Of a stretch of DNA of 64,000 nt, positions 52,301-60,597 are shown piece after piece. Position numbers and translations under genes: made by a program. Origin of the DNA: REEP01 sp964517265 (GTDB lineage Bacteria > Pseudomonadota > Alphaproteobacteria > Rhodospirillales > Defluviicoccaceae); contig CAZFBS010000001.1 of NCBI GenBank assembly GCA_964517265.1, positions 186,001-250,000 on the forward strand. Direction: 5' to 3'. The first letter of the stretch is position 1; each line of letters starts with the position of its first letter. The notes under the pieces are model-generated. The model was not told where the DNA came from and searched no databases. It saw only the letters and a list, made by a program, of their open reading frames with translations.

Positions 52301-53154
52301 CGGCCTTCCGTTTGCACACGGTGTTGATCGGATGTCGCGCCGGCCTTCGGCTCATCTTCGCCTCGGGTCAGAAACTCTCTCACTCTCGGATCCTCGCTTT
52401 CGGCCAGCAGGCGTTTCGGATCTCCAGTGGCGATCATTGTTTTGCTCTCCGCATCGAGGAAAACCGAGTTGTTACCAACGGCGAATATGCTGGCCAACTC
52501 GTGCGTGACGATCACAATGGTGGCGCCGAGGCTGTCGCGCAGTTCCACGATGAGGTCGTCCAGCAGCCGCGAGCTGATCGGATCGAGTCCCGCCGAGGGT
52601 TCATCGAAAAACAGGATTTCCGGATCGAGGGCCATCGCTCGTGCCAATGCAGCCCGCTTCTGCATGCCACCGCTGATCTCAGCAGGATAGTACTCCTCAA
52701 AGCCTTTCAATCCCACCAGCGCCAGCTTCAAGGACGCGATCGGCCTGATCTCGTCCGGATGCAAATCGGTGTATTCCTGGATCGGCAGCGACACGTTCTC
52801 CGCCAGTGTCATCGAGCTCCACAGTGCGCCCCTTTGGTAGAGAACGCCGATTCTGCGCAACATTCGCTCGCGGTCACCCGGCTCGGTGTCCCACAGGCTC
52901 TGCTGGCCATAAAACACCGCTCCGCGTGCGGGTTTCTTAAGACCGATCAAGTGGCGCAGCAACGTGCTCTTGCCGCAGCCACTGCCACCCATGATCACGA
53001 AGATATCCCCGCGCCGTACCACGAAGTTAAGATCGCGCTGAAGAACGAAGTCCCCATACGCCATTGTCAAGTCGCGGACGACAATCGCCGCATCGCCGTC
53101 GCCCGCGGCGGAACTCGGCCGCTCGGGTGAATCAGATGCCAAGGATGTTCGCAA
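52297..53154 (-). CDS. mlaF: ABC transporter ATPase, MlaF-like
   Basis: 285 residues. Walker A GGSGCGKST, signature AEISGGMQKRAALARAMA, Walker B PEILFFDEPSAGLD and the H-loop VTHE are present. MQKRAALAR in place of LSGGQ is the pattern of MlaF/Ttg2A lipid transport ATPases. It overlaps the permease by 23 bases. C-terminal DUF-like tail of about 40 residues is polar. Confidence 0.95.
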   Translation of the reverse strand: MRTSLASDSPERPSSAAGDGDAAIVVRDLTMAYGDFVLQRDLNFVVRRGDIFVIMGGSGCGKSTLLRHLIGLKKPARGAVFYGQQSLWDTEPGDRERMLRRIGVLYQRGALWSSMTLAENVSLPIQEYTDLHPDEIRPIASLKLALVGLKGFEEYYPAEISGGMQKRAALARAMALDPEILFFDEPSAGLDPISSRLLDDLIVELRDSLGATIVIVTHELASIFAVGNNSVFLDAESKTMIATGDPKRLLAESEDPRVREFLTRGEDEPKAGATSDQHRVQTEGR

Positions 53155-54283
53155 TCACGGCAAACAAGCCGTCGAAAACGACAATGAGGACGATCGCGGT
53201 GACAACAGCCGACGTCGCGGCAGCGCCAACCGCCGATGCACTGCGGCCCGACTGGATGCCTCGCAAGCATCCGGATAGCGCGATCAGCACCCCGAACACC
53301 GCGCTCTTGCAAACCCCGAGCAGGACGTCGTTCAGCGTCATCGCCTGCACCGTCTGGTTCCAATAAAGAATCGGCGTGATATCGAGCATGACGACTCCGA
53401 CCAGCGCACCGCCAAGGATCCCGAGCACGTCGGCATAGACGGTCAACAGCGGCAACATCAAGATGAGGGCCGTCATCCGCGGCAACACGAGAAAATCGAT
53501 GGGCGAGATGCCGAGCGTCTTCAACGCGTCGATCTCCTCGTTGACCTGCATCGTCCCCAGTTGCGCTGCGAATGCGGCACCGGTCCGACCGGCCATGATG
53601 ATGGCTGCCATCATCGCCCCCATCTCCCGGGTCATCGCGATGGCGACAAGGTTGGCGACGAAAATCTGCGCGCCGAACTGCTGCAGCTGAATGGCGCCGA
53701 CAAAGGCAAGGATCAGGCCGACCAGAACGCTGATCAACGAGACGATCGGCAGCGCTTGCGCACCGCACTCCTGAACAAGCAGCCAAAGGTCGCGACCCTG
53801 GAACCGGGCCCGTGCCGTCATCATGCGACCGAAGCTGATGCTGGCTTCGCCGATGAACACCAGCGTCTCCTCAACCGCCTGCTTCATCGCCAGCGCCCAG
53901 TGACCGAGACTCGCGAGCCCTGTGCTGCCCTGTTCGGAGCGTCGCGCATCCGATTTTTCGGGCACCGCCGTCGCCAGATCGATCAATTTGCGCATCCCGG
54001 ACGGCAGCCGGCTCATGTCGAAGTCAATGTCATGCTGAGCGCAAAAGCCGCTGATTTCGACCAGAAAGGTCAACAGGCTGCTGTCCCAGGCCTTGAGATG
54101 TCCTGCCGAGAAAATCAAGCGACGGATCGCCGGATCCGCCGTCAGGTGCTCGCTGACGCGGGCAGGCGAGGGGAGTGGATGGCGCATTGACCACTCACCG
54201 GTCAGCGTTACTTCCAGCGTATCCTCGCGTGGCTTGCCGATTTTCAACCCGAAGTGGTCGGCAGTAACCGTGACGGTATTCAC
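53132..54283 (-). CDS. mlaE: MlaE-family permease with N-terminal STAS-like domain
   Basis: 383 residues from a GTG start. Residues about 10-110 form a STAS-like domain (LEVTLTGEWSMRHPL, IRRLIFSAGHLKAWDSSLLTFL) fused to an MlaE permease of about 260 residues (TREMGAMMAAIIMAGRTGAAFAAQLGTMQVNEEIDALK across 210-250). In E. coli the STAS protein MlaB is separate, so this is a fusion. First gene of the operon. Confidence 0.94.
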   Translation of the reverse strand: MNTVTVTADHFGLKIGKPREDTLEVTLTGEWSMRHPLPSPARVSEHLTADPAIRRLIFSAGHLKAWDSSLLTFLVEISGFCAQHDIDFDMSRLPSGMRKLIDLATAVPEKSDARRSEQGSTGLASLGHWALAMKQAVEETLVFIGEASISFGRMMTARARFQGRDLWLLVQECGAQALPIVSLISVLVGLILAFVGAIQLQQFGAQIFVANLVAIAMTREMGAMMAAIIMAGRTGAAFAAQLGTMQVNEEIDALKTLGISPIDFLVLPRMTALILMLPLLTVYADVLGILGGALVGVVMLDITPILYWNQTVQAMTLNDVLLGVCKSAVFGVLIALSGCLRGIQSGRSASAVGAAATSAVVTAIVLIVVFDGLFAVIANILGI

Positions 54284-54791
54284 AAAATTACATCAACCTT
54301 CCGTGTCCCGCCTGCATGATCGACTGTGCCACACGTCTTTGTACCGTTCAATGCGTTGCTGGCCCCAAATGTGGCCCGTCAGCACGGGTTGACCCGCGGC
54401 CATCGCGGGGTGGTTTCTCGCGCCGTCTTGATTTTCGATTACAGAACCGGAAAGGTCGCTCCCTGTTGTGGGAGAGAAAACCTTCTGGCGGGGGATCGGG
54501 CTGCACGCCCGAGCCTGTCTTGCACTCTCGCCGGTTCCTGCCCTGCGGATCGCATTTCGCTCGCGACCTCGCATCAAGCATGAGTGACGAGAGATGGCTT
54601 GCCGATAACGCGCGCCCAACGATCGTGACGCTGATGGTCGCAAGGAAGGAGGGAGGGCGAAGGTAGAGCACCACCCTCGGCAAAGCATCGAAGCCACTTC
54701 ATTGTGGGGTGCAGCATGCCGCGATTGTAGGGCGCAGCATCCTGCGATCGTTATCGATGAACGAAGCGTCTTGAAGAGGGCTTCTTTAGCC
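54284..54791. other. 508-bp gap, no gene seen
   Basis: Between the MCE operon start and the MFS gene, both minus strand. Short reading frames are present in several frames but without family resemblance. Small hairpins (CTCCC/GGGAG near 54460, CGGGC/GCCCG near 54505) occur; neither has a T-run. The operon promoter must lie here but was not identified. Confidence 0.4.
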
Positions 54792-56039
54792 TCAGGCGGT
54801 TGCCTCTGCGCGGAGCGGGCGCTCGCCGATCGGCAGGTGGAGGAGGGCGGCGAGCACACCGAGCAGAATGGAAGCAATCCAGATCGCATCGTACGAGCCG
54901 GTGCTGTCATAGACAATCCCGCCCATCCACACGCCGAGGAAGCTGCCGAGCTGGTGGCTGAGAAAAACGATTCCGAACAACGTCGACAGGTACTGCACGC
55001 CGAAGATCTGGGCGACCAGACCGCTGGTCAGCGGCACGGTGCCCAACCACAACAGGCCCATCGCCGCCGCGAATACCATGACGACGGCTTCCGTCTTCGG
55101 CACCATGAGGAAGACCGCAATCAGCAGCGCACGGGTGATGTATAGGCTTGAGAGCAAGTACTTTTTTGAATACCGCCCGCCGAGGGCCCCGCACGACCAA
55201 GTCCCGATGATGTTGAAGAATCCGATCAACGCCAGGGCCGTAGCACCGAGCCCCGGATCGAGACCGAGATCGTTGAGGTAGGCGGGCAGGTGTACCGCGA
55301 TGAAAACCACCTGAAACCCGCAGACGAAAAATCCGGTCGTCAGATACCAAAAGCCCGGATGGCGCCGTGCCTCGCCGAGTGCCTCGCCGAGGGATTGGCT
55401 CTTCGCGCCGGCCGCGCCTGAGCGCCGTTCCCCTGGCGCCTTGGCGGCAAAAGCAAGCTCGCTGCCTTGCCTGCGGCGTGCCATGCCGATCGCCAGCGGC
55501 GCCATCAGCAAGGACAACAGCGCCAAGGTGAGAAGCGCACCGGTGGTTCCCTGGGCGGCGATCAGCTGCTGGCCAATCGGAGCCATGATGAACTGCCCAA
55601 AGGAGCCGCCGGCGCTGACCACGCCGAGCGCCATACTGCGTCTTTCCGGAGCGACCACCCGACCGACCACCCCCAGCACGACCGAGAAGCTGGTGGCGCT
55701 CATCGCCATCCCGACGAGAACGCCGCCACCGGCATACAGATCCCAGGGGCTGCTAGCGCCGGACATCACGGTCAGCCCCAAGGCGTAGGCCGCAGTCCCG
55801 GCCAGCAGCACCGGCACCGCACCGAACCTGTCCGCGATCATCCCGGTCAGCGGCTGGAGAACGCCCCACAACAGGTTCTGCAGCGCCATCGCGAAGGCGA
55901 ACGCCTCTCGCCCGACCCCGAGATCGGTGCTCATGGGGGCGAGAAAAAGGCCGAACGTCTGACGGATTCCCATGGCCAGCGTCAACAGCACCGCGCCGCA
56001 CAGCAGCACTCGCTTGGCGCGCGCGCTCATCACCACCAT
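54792..56039 (-). CDS. MFS transporter, oxalate/formate or monocarboxylate type
   Basis: 415 residues with 12 predicted membrane helices. GIRQTFGLFLAPMSTDLGVGREAFAFAMALQNLLWG in helices 1-2 resembles the monocarboxylate-porter/OFA subfamily; a hydrophilic central loop (about 195-225) separates two halves. Substrate cannot be told from sequence. The acetoacetyl-CoA synthetase gene lies upstream on the same strand, across a 177-bp gap, hinting at ketone-body or organic-acid uptake. Confidence 0.9.
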   Translation of the reverse strand: MVVMSARAKRVLLCGAVLLTLAMGIRQTFGLFLAPMSTDLGVGREAFAFAMALQNLLWGVLQPLTGMIADRFGAVPVLLAGTAAYALGLTVMSGASSPWDLYAGGGVLVGMAMSATSFSVVLGVVGRVVAPERRSMALGVVSAGGSFGQFIMAPIGQQLIAAQGTTGALLTLALLSLLMAPLAIGMARRRQGSELAFAAKAPGERRSGAAGAKSQSLGEALGEARRHPGFWYLTTGFFVCGFQVVFIAVHLPAYLNDLGLDPGLGATALALIGFFNIIGTWSCGALGGRYSKKYLLSSLYITRALLIAVFLMVPKTEAVVMVFAAAMGLLWLGTVPLTSGLVAQIFGVQYLSTLFGIVFLSHQLGSFLGVWMGGIVYDSTGSYDAIWIASILLGVLAALLHLPIGERPLRAEATA

Positions 56040-56216
56040 TGGCCGATGCCGCTAGGGATGGTGTCTCCTCGACAGAGGCAGACGCAGGGGCTGACAGAGT
56101 CGCTCAAGGCGGTTCACAGGGTCCATTCGATCAGGCACAAAGCCACCGGCTAGCCGTCCGCCCGCTCATGACGATGGCTCGCAAGGACGCCAGCAGGTTA
56201 TACGGGAAGCATCAGG

Positions 56217-58163
56217 CTAAACCTTCAGATCCGCAATGTCGTAGTACATGCTCAGAGCCTCAGGGTTGGCGAGGGCATCGGCATTGGCGACGGCCCGGCC
56301 GACGACCGCATCGCGGACCGCGAGTTCACTGATCTTGCCGTTCTTTGTGCGTGGAATGTCGCCCACCTGCACGATCCGCGCCGGCACATGGCGGGGGCTG
56401 CACGTCTTGCGAATCTGATCCTTGATCTTCTGAGTGAGAGCGGCGTCGAGCATCAACCCCGGGCGCAGCACAACGAACAAAACGATGCGCACGTCGTTGT
56501 CCCATGGCTGCCCGATCACGACGGATTCGAGCACTTCGTCCAGCTGTTCGACCCGCCGGTAGATCTCGGCGGTGCCGATGCGCACACCCCCGGGATTGAG
56601 GGTGGCATCGGAGCGACCATGGATGATAACCCCGCCGTGGCGGGTGAACTCGACGTAGTCGCCGTGGTGCCACACGCCGGGAAACCGCTCGAAATAGGCT
56701 GCGCGGTATTTGGCGCCGCCGGGATCGTTCCAGAAGCCGACCGGCATAGACGGGAACGGTTTCGTGCAGACAAGCTCGCCCTTGCCACTCTCGATCACCC
56801 GCCCGGCTTCATCGAAGACGGCGACCGCCATGCCGAGGCCCGGCGTCTGGATCTCCCCGCGCCAGACCGGAGCGATCGGATTGCCGAGAACGAAGCAGCT
56901 GACGATATCGGTGCCGCCAGAGATCGACGCCAGATGCAGGTCCGATTTGATGTTCTGGTACACGTAATCGAACGATTCCGGAGCAAGCGGTGAGCCGGTG
57001 GACGTCATTGTTTTCAGCGAGCGCAGCCAATGTGTTTGCCGGGGGGCGAGGCGGGCCTTGGCCAGCGCATCAATATATTTGGCCGAGGTGCCAAACAGCG
57101 TCATTTCCTCTTCGTCGGCGAAGTCGAACAGGATGTTCCCGCTGGGATGGAATGGCGAGCCATCGTACAGCAACAGCGTGGCTTGCGATGCCAGCGCCGA
57201 CACCAGCCAATTCCACATCATCCAGCCACATGTGGTGAAGTAGAACACCCGGTCGTCGGGGTTGATGTCGCAGTGGAGCCGGTGCTCCTTGACGTGCTGG
57301 AGCAACGTGCCACCGGCGCCATGCACGATGCATTTCGGGATACCGGTCGTTCCGGAGGAATAAAGAATGTAGACAGGGTGGTTGAAGGGTAGGGACGCGA
57401 ACGCGATATCCTGGGGTTGGTAGGTCGCCACGAAGTCGTCGTACCCAATCGCCTTCGGCACGCGCGCGCCGGCAGAGCCAGCATAAGGTACCACGACAAC
57501 GTGGGACACCGAAGGGATCCGCTTTGCGACCTCCGCAGCCCGCTCAAGACAGTCAATTTCCTTACCGTTATAAAAATAGCCGTCGGCCGTGAAAAGAATC
57601 TTGGGCTCGATTTGACCAAACCGGTCAATGATTCCCTCCGCGCCGAAATCGGGCGAGCAGGACGACCAGATCGCTCCGATGCTGGTGGTCGCCAGCATTG
57701 CGACAACACTCTCCGGCATGTTCGGCAGGTACCCGCAAACCCGGTCGCCGGGCGCAACTCCGGCGTCTTTTAGCGCCTGAGCCAGACGGGAGACATCGGC
57801 ATAGAGTTCGCCATAGGACAGGCGACGACGAACGCGGTCTTCCCCCCGGAAAACGATGGCGTCGGCATCGTCGCGCCGCCGCAGCAGGTTTTCCGCAAAG
57901 TTGAGACGTGCTCCGGGAAACCAGCGGGTCGCCGGCATCCGGTCGAGGTTCTCGACAACCCGATCTCCCCATGTCTGCACACGGATATCGGTGAAATTTT
58001 TGACGCTGATCCAAAAGCGCGGCGGATCGGCGATCGAGAATTGGTAAAGGGCGTCATAGGAACCGATCGGCTCGCCCCAGTCCGCCTCCACCTGGGCTAT
58101 AAAGCGGGTCATGTTGGCACGATGAACCTGCGTCTCCGATGGCTGCCACAGCGGTTGATCCAT
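56217..58163 (-). CDS. acetoacetate-CoA ligase
   Basis: 648 residues from the ATG at 58163, nine bases after AAGGAG; the ATG at 58172 abuts the RBS. An ANL-superfamily enzyme that activates acetoacetate to acetoacetyl-CoA for PHB or ketone-body use. The AMP-binding P-loop ILYSSGTTGIPKCIVHG and the C-terminal KNGKISELAV with the catalytic Lys are present. N-terminal MDQPLWQPSETQVHRANMTRF matches AacS. Confidence 0.95.
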   Translation of the reverse strand: MDQPLWQPSETQVHRANMTRFIAQVEADWGEPIGSYDALYQFSIADPPRFWISVKNFTDIRVQTWGDRVVENLDRMPATRWFPGARLNFAENLLRRRDDADAIVFRGEDRVRRRLSYGELYADVSRLAQALKDAGVAPGDRVCGYLPNMPESVVAMLATTSIGAIWSSCSPDFGAEGIIDRFGQIEPKILFTADGYFYNGKEIDCLERAAEVAKRIPSVSHVVVVPYAGSAGARVPKAIGYDDFVATYQPQDIAFASLPFNHPVYILYSSGTTGIPKCIVHGAGGTLLQHVKEHRLHCDINPDDRVFYFTTCGWMMWNWLVSALASQATLLLYDGSPFHPSGNILFDFADEEEMTLFGTSAKYIDALAKARLAPRQTHWLRSLKTMTSTGSPLAPESFDYVYQNIKSDLHLASISGGTDIVSCFVLGNPIAPVWRGEIQTPGLGMAVAVFDEAGRVIESGKGELVCTKPFPSMPVGFWNDPGGAKYRAAYFERFPGVWHHGDYVEFTRHGGVIIHGRSDATLNPGGVRIGTAEIYRRVEQLDEVLESVVIGQPWDNDVRIVLFVVLRPGLMLDAALTQKIKDQIRKTCSPRHVPARIVQVGDIPRTKNGKISELAVRDAVVGRAVANADALANPEALSMYYDIADLKV

Positions 58164-58261
58164 GACGAGCATCTCCTTGCCTTCCTTGCGATCCCGATCG
58201 CTTTTCGTGGCAGTATGTGGCGCGCGGGCGGGAGGCGCAACCGAGCCTCATCGGGAATACC

Positions 58262-59224
58262 ATGGCCGCCCGCGCCCGCAATGGAGCCACTCTGCGATAC
58301 ATCATGCCCCGATCCCCGCGCGCCGCCTTCGTTACCCGCTTTCGCACGATGCCCGCCAGCATTCGCGGAGCCGTCCTGATGACAGGATCCGGAATCAGCT
58401 TTGCCCTGATGATGGTGCTGGTGCGGCACGTGTCTGCCGCAGTGCATCCTTTCGAAGCCGCATTTTTCCGCAATTTCTTCGGCCTTGCGCTGATGATGCC
58501 CTGGTTGCTGCGAAGCGGGCTTGCGGCGCTTGCAACGCAGCGCCTCGGCATGCACATCGTGCGGGCCGGATTCGGACTGTCCGCGATGCTCTGCCTGTTC
58601 ATGGCCGTCAGTCTGCTGCCTTTGGCTGAGGTGACGGCGTTGACGTTCGCCGCGCCCTTGTTTGCGACGGTCGGAGCCGCCCTCGTTCTGAAGGAGGGAG
58701 TCCGGCTCAGGCGCTGGACCGCCACCCTGGCCGGCTTTTTCGGCGTCGTGATCATCCTGCGTCCGGGCGCCGAGGTCGTCTCGGCGGCGGCCCTCATCGC
58801 GCTTGGCGCCGCGGTATTGATGGCCGGCGCCATGCTGTCAATCAAGTCGCTTTCGCGCACCGAGCATCCGGCCGCCATCGTCGTCTATTTCGGGCTGCTG
58901 GTAACACCGATGTCTCTTGTTCCTGCTTTGTTCGTCTGGACGACGCCGACCCCGCGGCTGCTGCTTTGGTTCCTTCTGATCGGGGTGGCCGCAACGGCAG
59001 GACAGATCTTGATGACGAAAGCATTTGCTGCGGCCGACGCGTCCGCCGTTCTGCCGTTCGATTTTTCGCGGCTGGTGTTCGTCTCGGTGTTTGGAATGAT
59101 TTTTTTTGGCGAAATGCCGGATGCCTGGACCTATCTTGGGGCGGTGATTATCCTGACCGCCGCCGTCTACATCACCCATCGCGAATCACAACTGGGAAAG
59201 CCGCCAGCCCAACATATCACCTGA
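58262..59224 (+). CDS. DMT/EamA family transporter
   Basis: 320 residues from ATG 58262; starts at 58217 or 58304 are also open. Ten predicted membrane helices in two EamA repeats. SAAVHPFEAAFFRNFFGLALM and ALTFAAPLFATVGAAL fit repeat 1; ASAVLPFDFSRLVFVSVFGMIFFGEMPDAWT fits repeat 2. Such drug/metabolite exporters, often near riboflavin or amino-acid genes, cannot be given a substrate here. Confidence 0.9.
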   Translation: MAARARNGATLRYIMPRSPRAAFVTRFRTMPASIRGAVLMTGSGISFALMMVLVRHVSAAVHPFEAAFFRNFFGLALMMPWLLRSGLAALATQRLGMHIVRAGFGLSAMLCLFMAVSLLPLAEVTALTFAAPLFATVGAALVLKEGVRLRRWTATLAGFFGVVIILRPGAEVVSAAALIALGAAVLMAGAMLSIKSLSRTEHPAAIVVYFGLLVTPMSLVPALFVWTTPTPRLLLWFLLIGVAATAGQILMTKAFAAADASAVLPFDFSRLVFVSVFGMIFFGEMPDAWTYLGAVIILTAAVYITHRESQLGKPPAQHIT

Positions 59225-59291
59225 CGCAGGAATTTTTACCGTCGGCGGTCTCGCTTGAGGCAACAAAGGCCGGAGGAGAGACTGCGTTTTT

Positions 59292-59654
59292 CTAGAAACC
59301 CTCTTTGGCAAGGAAGGCGCGGGCGCGGGCGCGGTGGGTTCCGGTGATGTACGGAGCGATGCTGCTCATCGCAGCGAGGAGCACGGTGGCATCATCAGTG
59401 AAGCCGAGGCCGGCGATAAAGTCCGGAATCATGTCGACCGGCAGCACGAAATATGCCAGCGCCGCGAACAGGACCGCCTTGGCGTGCGCGGGCGTTCTTC
59501 CATCGGTTGCACAATAAAAAGCCGCAACCGCCTGCTCAGCGAACGGAATCCTGCCCAGGGTGCTGCGCAGTTTGGCCCAGAACCGGCGACGGACAAACCG
59601 CTCCTGGCTGGCGACGGGCACAAGGGCTCCCGCAGAATGGAGGCTGTTGATCAT
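59292..59654 (-). CDS. DUF1232 (YkvA-like) protein
   Basis: 120 residues. FAALAYFVLPVDMIPDFIAGLGFTDDATVLLAAM is the DUF1232 signature, a short membrane-associated region. Function unknown. It converges with the DMT gene and is divergent from pcm. Confidence 0.9.
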   Translation of the reverse strand: MINSLHSAGALVPVASQERFVRRRFWAKLRSTLGRIPFAEQAVAAFYCATDGRTPAHAKAVLFAALAYFVLPVDMIPDFIAGLGFTDDATVLLAAMSSIAPYITGTHRARARAFLAKEGF

Positions 59655-59818
59655 GGCCGAGATATAGAGACCTTCTGCGAGGCTGCAAGATGCCTTGTGT
59701 TTGAAGAACCATCCTTGTCAGACGCGACCACGGAACCTGACCGCGGAGCATTGTACCTGCTATGGCGGGCGGCTATAAGACCTGCCGAGCCGCTTCTCGA
59801 ACATGGATGGATGGTCCC

Positions 59819-60472
59819 ATGGACTACGCTCTCGCGCGACGAAGAATGGTCGAAAACCAGCTTCGCACCAATCAGATCGAAGACGCGCGCGTCATTGCCG
59901 CGATGGGACGGATCCCGCGTGAGATGTTTGTCCCGCCGGCCTTGAAGGGCATCGCCTATATCGACGAGGATCTCCACTTGGGTAACGGCCGCTACCTGAT
60001 GGAGCCGCTGGTGCTGGCGCGGCTGCTGCAGGTCGCGGCGATCGGGCCCGAGGATGTCGTTCTCGAGGTCGGGTGTGGGAGTGGCTACAATGCGGCTGTG
60101 ATATCCCAGCTGGCGAGCACCGTCATTGCCCTTGAGAGCGATTCGGACCGGGTGGCCGAGTCCGCGCGCCTGTTTGCCGAACTGGAGCTCGACAATGTCG
60201 TGGTCGTGGAAGGACCACTGCGCGATGGCTATGACGAAGGAGGTCCCTACAACGTCATCACCTTCGGCGGCGCGGTGACGGATGTTCCCGAAGCCCTGTT
60301 CGGGCAACTGGTACCCGCGGGGCGCATCGTCGCCGTTGTCTCCCCGCGCCGGAACATGGGCAGAATCACGGTGTTTCAGCGTTCCGAGGGCGGCCTATCG
60401 CAACAAGAGGCGTTCGACGCGTTCACCCCGGTTCTACCTGGCTTCGAGCCCGTTCCTAAGTTCACGTTCTGA
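59819..60472 (+). CDS. pcm: protein-L-isoaspartate O-methyltransferase
   Basis: 217 residues. It repairs isoaspartyl residues using S-adenosylmethionine. VLEVGCGSGYNAAVISQLA is motif I of the methyltransferase fold. MDYALARRRMVENQLRTNQI is the alphaproteobacterial N-terminus; an ATG at 59762 is not needed. In many alphaproteobacteria this gene precedes tolC; here an RND pump lies convergent beyond a hairpin. Confidence 0.95.
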   Translation: MDYALARRRMVENQLRTNQIEDARVIAAMGRIPREMFVPPALKGIAYIDEDLHLGNGRYLMEPLVLARLLQVAAIGPEDVVLEVGCGSGYNAAVISQLASTVIALESDSDRVAESARLFAELELDNVVVVEGPLRDGYDEGGPYNVITFGGAVTDVPEALFGQLVPAGRIVAVVSPRRNMGRITVFQRSEGGLSQQEAFDAFTPVLPGFEPVPKFTF

Positions 60473-60515
60473 GCGTTTGCAGGATGCGGGAAGAAACAGA
60501 CGCCCGCACCGGGGG

Positions 60516-60539
60516 CCCCGGAGATCGGCGTCTCCGGGG
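60516..60539. terminator. 9-bp hairpin between pcm and the RND gene
   Basis: CCCCGGAGA and TCTCCGGGG form a perfect 9-bp stem with a six-base loop, 43 bp after the pcm stop and 58 bp after the convergent RND gene stop. No T-run on either side. A shared terminator is likely by position. Confidence 0.5.
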
Positions 60540-60597
60540 GCATGCCCTGTGGACCTGGGCGTGGAAGGGCCGGCGCGGTCATGGTTTTCCCTGCCGC

